NCBI RefSeq assembly: GCF_900107105.1
Contig: NZ_FNOT01000003.1
Coordinates: 372,001 to 436,000, forward strand
DNA: 64,000 nt
Origin: Geodermatophilus africanus
GTDB taxonomy: Bacteria; Actinomycetota; Actinomycetes; Mycobacteriales; Geodermatophilaceae
Direction: 5' to 3'
A model generated the notes under the pieces. The model worked only from the letters and a program-made list of their open reading frames with translations. It did not search any database and was not told the origin of the DNA. Numbering within the stretch: the stretch's first letter is position 1; the number at the start of each line of letters is the position of its first letter. Made by a program: the position numbers and the translations under genes. This document shows, piece by piece, positions 25,003 to 33,433 of the stretch.

Positions 25003-25970
25003 CCGGCCCAGGGGTGGCGGAGCCGTCCTCCCCGGCGCCCGGGACCCCCGGGCGTCCCGCGGCGCAGCCGGAGCCGGACGCCGCGCGGCGGCATCGCGGG
25101 GCGTCCGGCCCGGTCGTCGCCGTGCTCGGGACCGGGGGGATGGGCTCGGGCATGGCCCGGTCGCTGGTCCGGGCGGGGCTGCCCGTGCGGCTGTGGAACC
25201 GGGATCCGGCCAAGGCGCGGGCGCTCGGCGGCCCGGGAGCCGTCGTGTGCGGCTCGCCGGCCGAGGCCGCCGCCGGTGCCGACGTCGTCCTCACGGTGCT
25301 CTTCGACGCCGGTGCGGTCGAGGAGGTGGTCCGCCGGGCCGCGCCGGCCCCGGGCACGCTCTGGCTGCAGTCCTCGACGGTCGGCCTCGAGGACGTCGAC
25401 CGGCTGGCCGGCGTCGCCCGCGAGCTCGGCCTGGTGCTGGTGGACTGCCCGGTGCAGGGCACCCGCAAGCCGGCGGAGGAGGGGCAGCTGGTGCTGCTAG
25501 CCTCCGGTCCGGACGACGCCCGGCCGCGGCTGGCGCCGGTGTTCGAGGCGCTGGGCCGCCGGACCCTCTGGCTCGGTGCTGCGGGGGCCGGGACCCGGCT
25601 GAAGCTGGTCTGCAACGCCTGGGTGCTCGCGCTGGTCGCCGGCACCGCCCAGTCGGTGGCGCTGGCCCGCGGGCTGGGGCTGGACCCGGAGGACTTCTTC
25701 CGGGTGATCGACGGCGGCCACCTCGACGTCCCGTTCGCCCGGGTCAAGGGTGCGGCGATGATCGCCGGGGACCACCCGGTCGGCTTCTCGCTGACCGGGG
25801 CGCTCAAGGACAGCGGGCTGATCCTGGCCGCGCTGCGCTCGGCCGGGGTGTCCGACGTCGTCACCGGCGCCGTCCGCGAGGCGCTGACGGCGGCCGCCGG
25901 GCGGGTGCCGGACCCGGCCGCCGTCGACATGGCCGCGGTGGTGGAGGGGCTGGCTCCCGGCCCCGGCTGA
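24999..25970 (+). CDS. NAD(P)-dependent oxidoreductase, 3-hydroxyisobutyrate-dehydrogenase family
   Basis: 323 residues. A 38-residue Pro-rich N-terminal tail precedes VVAVLGTGGMGSGMARSLVR, the Rossmann nucleotide loop. The substrate motif DCPVQGTRKPAEEGQLVLLA corresponds to the D-x-P-V-S-G-G segment of the family, with QGTR in place of SGG. GAGTRLKLVCNAWVLAL carries the expected catalytic Lys. GTG 24999 overlaps the previous TGA (GTGA); a second GTG at 25014 could be used instead. It oxidises a beta-hydroxy acid or reduces a semialdehyde and closes this operon. Confidence 0.85.
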   Translation: MTGPGVAEPSSPAPGTPGRPAAQPEPDAARRHRGASGPVVAVLGTGGMGSGMARSLVRAGLPVRLWNRDPAKARALGGPGAVVCGSPAEAAAGADVVLTVLFDAGAVEEVVRRAAPAPGTLWLQSSTVGLEDVDRLAGVARELGLVLVDCPVQGTRKPAEEGQLVLLASGPDDARPRLAPVFEALGRRTLWLGAAGAGTRLKLVCNAWVLALVAGTAQSVALARGLGLDPEDFFRVIDGGHLDVPFARVKGAAMIAGDHPVGFSLTGALKDSGLILAALRSAGVSDVVTGAVREALTAAAGRVPDPAAVDMAAVVEGLAPGPG

Positions 25971-26078
25971 CCCGGGCCGGCTCGGCCGCGGTGGCGGCGG
26001 GCCTGGCGTGCGCCTCGGGGCCGGGCCCGCCGATCGTCGTCCGGCCCGCGGACCGTAGGACCTGCCCGGCCGGCGTGG

Positions 26079-26084
26079 TTTACT
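26079..26084 (+). promoter_or_regulatory. Probable -10 box of the cimA leader transcript
   Basis: TTTACT lies seven bases before the leader ATG at 26092, placing the likely transcription start at or next to that ATG, so the leader peptide would be translated from a leaderless mRNA. No clear -35 box is seen about 17 bases upstream. The area 25971-26078 shows nothing else. Confidence 0.35.
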
Positions 26085-26091
26085 CGACCCG

Positions 26092-26124
26092 ATGTCCCGC
26101 ACCGGCTCGATCATCATCGCCTAG
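26092..26124 (+). CDS. Ten-residue Ile-rich attenuator leader peptide of cimA
   Basis: ATG 26092 encodes MSRTGSIIIA and ends at TAG 26122-26124. Three consecutive ATC (Ile) codons sit at 26110-26118. The stop codon touches the first arm of a 10-bp hairpin, and a terminator follows, before the citramalate synthase gene of isoleucine synthesis. A short leader with consecutive codons for the end-product amino acid and overlapping RNA hairpins is the classic arrangement for ribosome-mediated attenuation. The frame has no ribosome site and is probably leaderless. Confidence 0.75.
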   Translation: MSRTGSIIIA

Positions 26125-26179
26125 CGCGCAGTCACCTCCCCGACTGCGCGCAGACCTCCCGTTCCCGGGGGGTCTTTTT
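26124..26179 (+). terminator. Attenuator: pause hairpin plus intrinsic terminator before cimA
   Basis: GCGCGCAGTC (26124-26133) pairs perfectly with GACTGCGCGC (26142-26151), loop ACCTCCCC. GACCTCCC (26153-26160) pairs with GGGGGGTC (26167-26174) and is followed by TTTTT (26175-26179), an intrinsic terminator that is striking in such GC-rich DNA. The loop ACCTCCC (26134-26140) could instead pair with GGGGGGT (26167-26173), giving a competing antiterminator. A ribosome stalled at the Ile codons would cover the first hairpin arm and free the loop. Confidence 0.75.
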
Positions 26180-26216
26180 GTTTGCCGGGGCCCCGCCCGC
26201 CGACCAGGAGCTCGTC

Positions 26217-27791
26217 ATGGCCACCGACACCGACTTCCACGTCTTCGACACCACGCTGCGCGACGGCGCCCAGCGCGAGGGCGTGAGCTACTCCGTCGCC
26301 GACAAGCTGGCCGTCGCCCGGCTGCTCGACGAGATCGGCGTCGGCTTCATCGAGGGCGGCTGGCCGGGGGCGCTGCCCAAGGACACCGAGTTCTTCGCCC
26401 GCGCCCGCACCGAGCTCAAGCTGCGGCACGCCCAGCTGGTGGCGTTCGGCTCCACCCGCAGGGCCGGCGTCCGCGTCGAGGACGACCCGCAGGTGCGCGC
26501 GCTGCTCGACGCCGAGACGCCGGTGGTCTGCCTGGTCGCGAAGTCCGACGTCCGGCACGTGCGCGAGGCACTGCGGACGACGCTCGAGGAGAACCTCGCG
26601 ATGGTGCACGACACCGTCGCGTTCCTCGTCCGGCACGGCCGGCGGGTGTTCCTCGACTGCGAGCACTTCTTCGACGGCTACGCGGCCGACCGGGACTACG
26701 GCGTCGAGGTGCTGCGGACGGCGTTCGCGGCCGGGGCCGAGGTCGGGGTCATGTGCGACACCAACGGCGGGATGCTGCCGATGGGCGTCGGGCGGGTCGT
26801 CGCCGACGTCCGGACGCGGGTCGAGGGCAGGCTCGGCATCCACTGCCAGGACGACACCGGCTGCGCCGTGGCCAACACCCTGGCCGCGGTCGAGGCCGGG
26901 GTCACCCACGTGCAGGGGACGGCGAACGGCTACGGCGAGCGCGCCGGCAACGCCGACACCTTCGCGCTGGTCGCCAACCTGGTCACCAAGATGGGCCTGC
27001 CGGTCGTGCCTCCGGGCTGCCTGACCGAGCTGCAGCGGGTCAGCCACGCCATCGCCGAGCTGGCCAACATCGCCCCGGACGAGCACCAGCCCTACGTCGG
27101 CGCCTCGGCGTTCGCGCACAAGGCCGGCCTGCACGCCAGTGCCATCAAGGTCAGCCCCGAGCTGTACAACCACCTGGAACCCGAGGTCGTCGGCAACGAC
27201 ATGCGCATCCTGGTCACCGAGATGGCGGGCCGGGCGTCGGTGGAGCTCAAGGGCCGCGAGCTCGGCGTCGACCTCGACGGACACGGCGAGGTGATCGGCC
27301 GGGTCGTCGACCGGGTCAAGGTGCTCGAGGCCGACGGCTGGTCGTTCGAGGCCGCCGACGCCTCCTTCGAGCTGCTGCTGCGCGCCGAGCTGCCCGACGC
27401 ACCGCCGCCGCTGTTCGAGCTGGAGAGCTACCGGACCACCGTCGAGCACTCGGGCGACGGCCAGGTCATGAGCGAGGCCACGGTCAAGGTGCACGTCGAC
27501 GGGCAGCGGGTCATCAGCACCGGCGAGGGCAACGGCCCCGTCAACGCGCTGGACAATGCGCTGCGGCAGGCGCTCGTCAGCCGGCACCCGCAGCTGGCCG
27601 ACGTGTCGCTGGCCGACTACAAGGTCCGCATCCTCGGCTGGAAGGGCGGCACCAGCGCGACCACGCGCGTGCTGATCGACACGACCGACGGAGTGGGGGA
27701 GTGGACCACCGTCGGGGTGCACTCGAACATCGTCGAGGCCTCCTGGCACGCCCTGGTCGACGCCCTCACCTACGCCGTCCGCCACCGCTGA
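26217..27791 (+). CDS. cimA: Citramalate synthase
   Basis: 524 residues, the length of the CimA/TIGR00977 group. HVFDTTLRDGAQREGVSYSV (residues about 7-26) is the acetyl-CoA-condensing HMGL-like start, EVGVMCDTNGG and GIHCQDDTGCAVANTLAAVE give the metal and substrate sites, and the C-terminal LeuA_dimer regulatory domain runs from about residue 390 (TVEHSGDGQVMSEATVKVHV, DYKVRILGWKGGTSATTRV). It joins pyruvate and acetyl-CoA to make (R)-citramalate, a threonine-independent entry to isoleucine. ATG 26217 follows CAGGAG; a TTG at 26178 lies inside the terminator tract and is rejected. Single-gene unit controlled by the upstream Ile attenuator. Confidence 0.92.
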   Translation: MATDTDFHVFDTTLRDGAQREGVSYSVADKLAVARLLDEIGVGFIEGGWPGALPKDTEFFARARTELKLRHAQLVAFGSTRRAGVRVEDDPQVRALLDAETPVVCLVAKSDVRHVREALRTTLEENLAMVHDTVAFLVRHGRRVFLDCEHFFDGYAADRDYGVEVLRTAFAAGAEVGVMCDTNGGMLPMGVGRVVADVRTRVEGRLGIHCQDDTGCAVANTLAAVEAGVTHVQGTANGYGERAGNADTFALVANLVTKMGLPVVPPGCLTELQRVSHAIAELANIAPDEHQPYVGASAFAHKAGLHASAIKVSPELYNHLEPEVVGNDMRILVTEMAGRASVELKGRELGVDLDGHGEVIGRVVDRVKVLEADGWSFEAADASFELLLRAELPDAPPPLFELESYRTTVEHSGDGQVMSEATVKVHVDGQRVISTGEGNGPVNALDNALRQALVSRHPQLADVSLADYKVRILGWKGGTSATTRVLIDTTDGVGEWTTVGVHSNIVEASWHALVDALTYAVRHR

Positions 27792-27792
27792 A

Positions 27793-27838
27793 CCGAGTCC
27801 CGGTCGCGGGGGCCGGAGGCCTCCCGACCGGGACTCGG
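27793..27838 (+). terminator. Terminator hairpin after cimA
   Basis: CCGAGTCCCGGTCG (27793-27806) and CGACCGGGACTCGG (27825-27838) form a perfect 14-bp stem with an 18-base loop, two bases after the cimA stop. No T-run follows, as is common for actinobacterial terminators. It separates cimA from the convergent membrane-protein gene. Confidence 0.75.
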
Positions 27839-27903
27839 AATGGGGCTCAGCGCCGCGGGGACGGCACCTGTGCCGCGGTGTCGGCCGGTAGGTCGACGGT
27901 GTG

Positions 27904-28299
27904 TCAGTGCCGGTACTCGTCGAGGCGCCACCACATCGCCAGCGCCATGGCCGGGAGCATGAGCACGTGCCCGGCCGTGAAGACGAACGAGCCCGACACG
28001 GCGCCGGCCCAGTAGGGGACCAGCAGCGCGGCGAAGGGCAAGTACATCGCCGCGGACATCTCGGTGATCGCCGGCCAGGAGTGGCCGCGGAAGCGCATCC
28101 AGGCGGCCATCGCGACGGCCATGTTGGTGGCCATGACCAGGGCGTGCACGTCGACCCGGTCGTCCAGGCCGGGCCAGACGAGGCTCTCGACCGGGCCCAG
28201 GACCACCATCCCGACCACCATCGCCACGACCATCTCCAGGTAGTGGCGGACGAGGTGCCAGGTGTGCCGGCTCCGGGTGCGGGTGTGCTGCGTCGTCAT
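27904..28299 (-). CDS. Small four-span membrane protein
   Basis: 131 residues from ATG 28299, which begins a polar, Arg/His-rich N-terminus (TTQHTRTRSRHTWHLVRHY); the longer frame from 28362 adds only low-complexity sequence. Four hydrophobic segments follow, the first being MVVAMVVGMVVLGPVESLVW and the last VLMLPAMALAMWWRL. Such proteins are often misannotated as flagellar FliP-like in actinobacteria. I do not recognise a function. It is next to and co-directional with the two-component system at 28378-30146, 78 bp downstream of the response-regulator stop, so it could be a target or partner. Confidence 0.7.
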   Translation of the reverse strand: MTTQHTRTRSRHTWHLVRHYLEMVVAMVVGMVVLGPVESLVWPGLDDRVDVHALVMATNMAVAMAAWMRFRGHSWPAITEMSAAMYLPFAALLVPYWAGAVSGSFVFTAGHVLMLPAMALAMWWRLDEYRH

Positions 28300-28377
28300 G
28301 TCGCAGAGCGTCGGGCGCCGCGGCGTCCCTGCCAGGTGCCGGACGTCACGGTCGCCGGTCACCTCCCGGCATGACCC

Positions 28378-29031
28378 TCAGAGCAGGTCGAGGGCGCGGG
28401 CGCGCAGCGCGGCCTGGGTGCGGTCACGCGCGCCGAGCTTGGCCAGCACGTTGGTGACGTGGTTCTTGACCGTGCCCTCCGCCAGGAACAGCGCCGTCGC
28501 GATCTCCCGGTTGCTGCGCCCGTCGGCCAGCAGGCGGAGGACGTCGAGCTCCCGGTCGGACAGCGGCACGACCAGCGGCTGCGGCCGGGGGCGCGGTGCG
28601 TCGTCCAGCTGCGCGAAGCGGGCCACCACCTTCGCCGCCACCGACGGCTGGAGCACCGACTCCCCGCGCGCGGCGGCCTGCACCGCCTCGACCAGGCGGT
28701 CGGCGGAGACGTCCTTGAGCAGGTAGCCCAGCGCGCCGGCCCGCAGCGCGGCGAAGACGTCCTCGTCGTCGTCGAAGGTCGTCAGCGCCAGCACCCGCAC
28801 GCCGGGCTGCTCGACCCGGAGCCGCCGGGTCGCGCCGATCCCGTCGAGCACCGGCATGTGCAGGTCCATGAGGACCACGTCGGGCGCCAGCGCGGCCGCC
28901 CGCTCCAGCGCCTGGTGCCCGTCCCCGGCCTCGCCGACCACCTCGATCTCCGGCCGGGCGCCCAGCAGGGTGCCCAGCGCCTCGCGGAACAGCGCCTGGT
29001 CGTCGACCACCAGCACCCGGACGGCGCTCAC
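28378..29031 (-). CDS. NarL/LuxR-family response regulator
   Basis: 217 residues. The receiver domain has VRVLVVDDQALFREAL at the start, the phospho-acceptor Asp in DVVLMDLHMPVLDG (about residue 55), and K in LLKDVSADRL. The C-terminal LuxR helix-turn-helix reads LSDRELDVLRLLADGRSNRE followed by LFLAEGTVKNHV. GTG 29031 overlaps the kinase stop by four bases. It is the output half of the adjacent sensor. Its regulon is unknown; genes at 27904 or 30335 are candidates. Confidence 0.92.
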   Translation of the reverse strand: MSAVRVLVVDDQALFREALGTLLGARPEIEVVGEAGDGHQALERAAALAPDVVLMDLHMPVLDGIGATRRLRVEQPGVRVLALTTFDDDEDVFAALRAGALGYLLKDVSADRLVEAVQAAARGESVLQPSVAAKVVARFAQLDDAPRPRPQPLVVPLSDRELDVLRLLADGRSNREIATALFLAEGTVKNHVTNVLAKLGARDRTQAALRARALDLL

Positions 29032-30146
29032 CCCGGCACCTCGACCAGCAGCTCGGTGCCCCCGCCCGGGACCGACGCCACGCTCAGGTGCCCGCCCGCG
29101 CGCGCCGCCCGCTCGCGCAGCCCGACCAGGCCGAAGCCGCCCGGCTCGGGGCCCTGCCCACCGGCCGGCAGGCCGCAGCCGTCGTCCCGCACCCGCAGCC
29201 GCACCGTCCCGTCGTCGCCGTAGGTCAGGGTCACCCGCGCGGAGCCGGCCGCCGCGTGCTTGCCGACGTTGGTCAGCCCCTCCTGCGCCGACCGGAACAG
29301 GGACTCCTCGGCCTCCGCGGGCAGCGGCCGCTCGGTCCCGACGACCTCCAGCGTGGCCGGGACGCCGGCCGCGGCGACCTCCGCGGTCAGGGCCTCGAGC
29401 GCGACGCGCAGCGGCGGCGCCGTCCGGGGCCCGCGCAGCGCGGCCACCGACCGCCGCACCTCGGCCAGTGCGTCGCTGGCCTGCTGCTGCGCCTTCGCCA
29501 GGACGGCGTCGGCGCGCCCGGGGTCCGACGACAGCACCGCGCGGGCGGCCTGCACCTGCATCTGCACGACCGTCAGGTGGTGACCGAGACCGTCGTGGAT
29601 GTCGCGCGCCAGCCGGTTGCGCTCCCGCGTGGTCGCCAGCTCCTCGGCCTGGGCGGCGTACCCGCGCAGCCGCTCGTTGGCCTCGGCCAGCTCGGCCCGG
29701 GCCCGCTGCTCGCGCTGGAGCAGCGCGGTGACGACCGCGGTGAACACCGCGGCGCCCAGCAGCCCCAGGCCGTTGCGCGCGAAGTCCGCCCACCCCATCC
29801 CCAGGTGCACCAGCGGGACCAGCGCGGTGACGACGGCGGCGGCGGGCAACGGCAGGAGCAGCACGCTCTGCGCGACCAGCACGAGCAGCAGCAGCGTCGC
29901 CCCGACACCGGCGTGCGCCGCCCCGAACAGCAGCACGCCGAGCGGCATCTGCAGGCACACGTGGCCGGCGGTCAGCCAGTACCGGCGCGGCACCGGCTGA
30001 CCGGCCAGCCAGGGGAGCGCGACGAGCGCGTGCGCCGCGAACGTCGTGCCGAGGGCGACCGCGAGCAGCGGGTGCGGGTCGTCGGTCGCCTCGACGACGA
30101 CGGTCAGCAGCGCGAGGCACGTCAGCACCGCGAGAGCGCGGGTCAC
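29028..30146 (-). CDS. Two-component sensor histidine kinase (NarL partner, HisKA_3)
   Basis: 372 residues. Five or six hydrophobic spans fill residues 1-155, with no obvious extracellular domain. A coiled linker (REQRARAELAEANERLRGYA) leads to HisKA_3 with the phospho-accepting His in RLARDIHDGLGHHLTVVQMQ, and a HATPase_c domain with TNVGKHAAAGSARVTLTYG (N box) and GFGLVGLRERA (G box). This is the DesK-like architecture that senses within the membrane. GTG 30146 gives the first transmembrane segment directly. The stop overlaps the response-regulator start. Confidence 0.9.
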   Translation of the reverse strand: MTRALAVLTCLALLTVVVEATDDPHPLLAVALGTTFAAHALVALPWLAGQPVPRRYWLTAGHVCLQMPLGVLLFGAAHAGVGATLLLLVLVAQSVLLLPLPAAAVVTALVPLVHLGMGWADFARNGLGLLGAAVFTAVVTALLQREQRARAELAEANERLRGYAAQAEELATTRERNRLARDIHDGLGHHLTVVQMQVQAARAVLSSDPGRADAVLAKAQQQASDALAEVRRSVAALRGPRTAPPLRVALEALTAEVAAAGVPATLEVVGTERPLPAEAEESLFRSAQEGLTNVGKHAAAGSARVTLTYGDDGTVRLRVRDDGCGLPAGGQGPEPGGFGLVGLRERAARAGGHLSVASVPGGGTELLVEVPG

Positions 30147-30334
30147 GTGATCACTCTCGCAGGTGCCCCGCCGGTTGCGCGGGAACGACGCATCCGGCGA
30201 TGACGCGGTCAGCCTAACGGCCGACACCGCGGCCGGGTGCCGTCGCCGGCCGCCGCCGAGCCGCTGCCCGTGTCCCGGTCGGGGGACCCTGCGGGCCCCC
30301 GCGACCGGTCCACCTCGGCCGGGAGCCGGGCTGC

Positions 30335-30664
30335 TCAGCCCCTGGGCTCGACCTCGCCCATGGGGCCGAAGCCGCTGACCTCCGGGGCGTCGATGTAGAT
30401 GATCTGCGGCTGCTCGGCGACCAGGTCCGACATCCAGTCGAAGGCGGCCTTGGCGTGCGGGGTGGCCACGTGCGAGGCACCGGCCGCGGAGTCTTGGAAG
30501 CCCTCGATGCAGACGAAGGTGTTCGGGTCCTCGACGCTGCGGGACCACTCGAAGAACAGGCTGCCCTTCTCGGCGTTGACCGCGCGGGCGTACTCGTCGG
30601 CGTGGGTCCGGAACTCGTCGATGCGGTCGGGCCGCACGGGCATCTTGATGACGATCAGGATCAT
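30335..30664 (-). CDS. Antibiotic-biosynthesis-monooxygenase (ABM) domain protein
   Basis: 109 residues, one ferredoxin-like ABM domain: MILIVIKMPVRPDRIDEFRT at the start, EKGSLFFEWSRSVEDPNTFV in the middle and HVATPHAKAAFDWM, the conserved His-containing helix. Proteins of this size act as quinol monooxygenases or as unassigned small dimers. ATG 30664 follows AGGAGA. It lies 23 bp after the VOC gene on the same strand. The 188-bp gap on its downstream side (30147-30334) holds only a GC-rich hairpin (about 30270-30311). Confidence 0.8.
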   Translation of the reverse strand: MILIVIKMPVRPDRIDEFRTHADEYARAVNAEKGSLFFEWSRSVEDPNTFVCIEGFQDSAAGASHVATPHAKAAFDWMSDLVAEQPQIIYIDAPEVSGFGPMGEVEPRG

Positions 30665-30687
30665 GTCGGTCTCCTCTCAGGAGTCGG

Positions 30688-31068
30688 TCACAGTGGGGCG
30701 AGGCGACGGCGCAGCAGGCAGGACTCGTTGCCCTCCGGGTCGGCGAGCACGTGCCAGCTCTCGTCGCCGGACTGGCCGACGCTCGCCCGGGTGGCCCCCA
30801 GCGCGAGCAGCCGTGCCAGCTCGGCGTCCTGGTCGCGGTCGGTGGGACTGACGTCGACGTGCAGCCGCACCTTGCCCGGTGTCGGCTCGGCCACCGGTGC
30901 GAACACGATCGTCGGCGCCGGACCGCCGAAGCCGGCCGCCGGGCCGATCTCCACGGCGCCGTCCTCCTCCCGGTCGAGGACCTCGTACCCGAGGACCTCC
31001 GCCCAGAAGGCCGCCAGCGACTCCGGGTCCCGGCTGTCCACCACCAGCTCGGAGAAACGGCAGGCCAT
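30688..31068 (-). CDS. VOC-family (glyoxalase/bleomycin-resistance-like) protein
   Basis: 126 residues forming one glyoxalase-like domain with two beta-alpha-beta-beta-beta modules: ACRFSELVVDSRDPESLAAF, then FWAEVLGYEVLDREEDGAVE, and KVRLHVDVSPTDRD with WHVLADPEGNESCLL at the end. It matches the Glyoxalase_6-type small proteins. Metal residues are not conserved clearly, so enzymatic role is open. ATG 31068 sits close to the divergent FAH start at 31130. Confidence 0.8.
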   Translation of the reverse strand: MACRFSELVVDSRDPESLAAFWAEVLGYEVLDREEDGAVEIGPAAGFGGPAPTIVFAPVAEPTPGKVRLHVDVSPTDRDQDAELARLLALGATRASVGQSGDESWHVLADPEGNESCLLRRRLAPL

Positions 31069-31129
31069 GGGGGCACGCTAGGTCCTCCTCGGCGGGGGCG
31101 CGCGGGAGAACGCCGACTAGCCTCGGAGC

Positions 31130-31942
31130 GTGCGCATCGTCCGCTTCGCCTCGCCCTCGGGCATGTCCTTCGGCGTCCTCGACGGGGACGGCCAGGTCGC
31201 CCAGATCGAGGGCCACCCGTTCGGCACCATCTCCTTCACCGGCCAGCGCTTCCCGCGCGCCGACGTCCGGCTGCTCTCGCCGATCCTGCCGAGCAAGGTG
31301 GTCTGCGTCGGCAAGAACTACGCCGAGCACGTCCGGGAGATGAACACGGGGGACGCCCCCGAGCGGCCGCTGCTGTTCCTCAAGCCGTCGACGTCGGTCA
31401 TCGGCCCCGGCGACGCCATCCGCATCCCGCCGGGCAGCACCAACGTCCACCACGAGGTGGAGCTCGCCGTCGTCATCGGGGCCCGCGGGGCGCGCAACCT
31501 CACCCCGGAGCAGGTCCCGGGCAGTGTCTTCGGCTACACGATCGCCAACGACGTCACCGAGCGGGACATGCAGAAGGCCGACGGGCAGTGGACCCGCGCC
31601 AAGGGCTTCGACTCCTTCTGCCCGCTGGGCCCGTGGATCGAGACCGACCTCGCCGGGCTGGGCAAGGACCCCGCCGACCTCGAGGTCACCTGCACGGTGG
31701 ACGGCGAGCTGCGCCAGTCCGGGCGCACCAGCCAGCTGCTCTTCGACGTCCCGACTCTGGTCTCCTCCATCTCCCAGGTGATGACCCTGCTGCCCGGTGA
31801 CGTCGTGCTCACCGGCACCCCCGCCGGCGTCGGGCCGATCGCGCCCGGCCAGCGGGTCGAGTGCAGCATCGAGGGTCTGGGGTCGCTGACCAACGGCGTC
31901 TCCGGGGCCGATACCGCCTCCACCGCCGGCGGCCTGCGATGA
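31130..31942 (+). CDS. FAH-family hydrolase/isomerase, upstream of gltX
   Basis: 270 residues, the compact single-domain type. The fold starts at [18 protein letters not shown], metal ligands lie in [11 protein letters not shown] (Glu pair) and NDVTERDMQ (Asp), and [10 protein letters not shown] closes the active site. It resembles 2-hydroxyhepta-2,4-diene-1,7-dioate isomerases and acylpyruvate hydrolases. GTG 31130 gives the family N-terminus MRIVRF. Its stop overlaps gltX, the same order as Rv2993c-gltX in Mycobacterium tuberculosis, so this is a housekeeping paralogue distinct from the catabolic FAH at 9743. Confidence 0.87.
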   Translation: MRIVRFASPSGMSFGVLDGDGQVAQIEGHPFGTISFTGQRFPRADVRLLSPILPSKVVCVGKNYAEHVREMNTGDAPERPLLFLKPSTSVIGPGDAIRIPPGSTNVHHEVELAVVIGARGARNLTPEQVPGSVFGYTIANDVTERDMQKADGQWTRAKGFDSFCPLGPWIETDLAGLGKDPADLEVTCTVDGELRQSGRTSQLLFDVPTLVSSISQVMTLLPGDVVLTGTPAGVGPIAPGQRVECSIEGLGSLTNGVSGADTASTAGGLR

Positions 31943-33429
31943 CGTCCCCCTCCACGACCGGCGTCCGCACCCGGTTCTGCCCGTCACCGACGGGCATGGT
32001 GCACGTCGGCCTGCTCCGGACGGCGCTGTTCAACTGGGCGCACGCCCGGCACACCGGCGGCACGTTCGTCTTCCGCATCGAGGACACCGACGCCTCCCGC
32101 GACTCCGAGGAGTCCTACCGGCACCTGCTCGACAGCCTGCGCTGGCTGGGCCTGGAGTGGGACGAGGGCCCGGAGGTGGGCGGCCCGCACGGGCCGTACC
32201 GGCAGTCCGAGCGGCACGAGGTCTACCGCGAGGTCGCCCAGGCGCTGCTGGCCGCGGGGCACGCCTACGAGTCCTTCTCCACCAACGAGGAGGTGGAGGC
32301 CCGCCGGCTGGCCGCGGGGCAGGACCCGAAGCTCGGCTACGACAACGCCGACCGGTTCCTCACCGACGAGCAGAAGGCGGCCTTCCGCGCCGAGGGCCGC
32401 GAGCCGGTGCTGCGGCTGCGGATGCCCGACGAGGACCTCACCTGGACCGACCTGGTGCGCGGCGAGATCAGGTTCGCCGCGGGCTCGGTGCCCGACTTCG
32501 TCGTCGTCCGGGCCAACGGCGTCCCGCTCTACCCGTTCGTCAACCCGGTCGACGACGCCCTGATGGGCATCACCGACGTGCTGCGCGGCGAGGACCTGCT
32601 GCCCTCCACGCCGCGGCAGCTGGCGCTGTACGCCGCGCTGACCGACATCGGCGTGGCCTCCGGCGCGCCGCGCTTCGGACACCTGCCCTACGTCACGGGG
32701 GAGGGCAACAAGAAGCTCTCCAAGCGCGACCCGCAGTCCAACGTCGACGTCTACCGCGAGCGCGGCTTCGTCCCCGAGGGCTTCGCCAACTACCTCGCGC
32801 TGCTGGGCTGGTCGATCGCCGAGGACCGCGACGTCTTCTCGATGGCCGAGATGGCCGAGGCCTTCGACGTCACCCGGGTCAGCGCCAACCCGGCCCGCTT
32901 CGACCTCAGGAAGGCCGAGGCGATCAACGCCACCCACCTGCGCGCGCTGCCGGTGGAGGATTTCACCGAGCGCGTCGTGCCGTTCCTGGCGCGCGCCGGG
33001 CTGGTCGCCGACCCGCCGACGGCCGAGCAGCGGCGCGTCCTCGGGGCCATCGCCCCGCTGGCCCAGGAGCGCATGATCGTGCTCTCGGACGCCGTGGGCC
33101 TGCTCGGCTTCCTGTTCGTCGAGGACGTCGAGGTCGACCCGGCGGCCGCCGCCAAGCAGCTGGCCGGTCCGGAGGCGGCCGAGGTGCTCGACGCCGCGCA
33201 GACCGCGCTGCGCGAGCTGCCCGACTGGACGACGGCCGCCATCGAGACGGCCCTGAAGGAGGCGCTCGTCGAGGGGCTGGGCCGCAAGCCGCGCCAGGCG
33301 TTCGGCCCGGTGCGCGTCGCGGTCAGCGGCCGCACGGTGTCGCCGCCGCTGTACGAGTCGATCGAGCTGCTGGGCCGCGAGCGCACCCTCGCCCGCCTCG
33401 CCGCGGCGCGGGTCGCCGTCCCCGGGTGA
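31939..33429 (+). CDS. gltX: Glutamyl-tRNA synthetase
   Basis: 496 residues of class I synthetase. The HIGH-type motif is [12 protein letters not shown] (residues about 15-26), [16 protein letters not shown] follows, and the KMSKS equivalent is NKKLSKRD at about residue 258. The C-terminal anticodon-binding cage is present. ATG 31939 overlaps the preceding TGA. It charges tRNA-Glu, two genes for which lie just downstream, and in actinobacteria also misacylates tRNA-Gln, whose gene is at 34706. Confidence 0.96.
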   Translation: MTSPSTTGVRTRFCPSPTGMVHVGLLRTALFNWAHARHTGGTFVFRIEDTDASRDSEESYRHLLDSLRWLGLEWDEGPEVGGPHGPYRQSERHEVYREVAQALLAAGHAYESFSTNEEVEARRLAAGQDPKLGYDNADRFLTDEQKAAFRAEGREPVLRLRMPDEDLTWTDLVRGEIRFAAGSVPDFVVVRANGVPLYPFVNPVDDALMGITDVLRGEDLLPSTPRQLALYAALTDIGVASGAPRFGHLPYVTGEGNKKLSKRDPQSNVDVYRERGFVPEGFANYLALLGWSIAEDRDVFSMAEMAEAFDVTRVSANPARFDLRKAEAINATHLRALPVEDFTERVVPFLARAGLVADPPTAEQRRVLGAIAPLAQERMIVLSDAVGLLGFLFVEDVEVDPAAAAKQLAGPEAAEVLDAAQTALRELPDWTTAAIETALKEALVEGLGRKPRQAFGPVRVAVSGRTVSPPLYESIELLGRERTLARLAAARVAVPG

Positions 33430-33433
33430 CCGG

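Noticed and set aside
26122..26124. TAG of the cimA leader as a second selenocysteine codon
   Set aside because: No SECIS-like loop at the right distance, and the downstream sequence is hairpin and terminator, not a protein.
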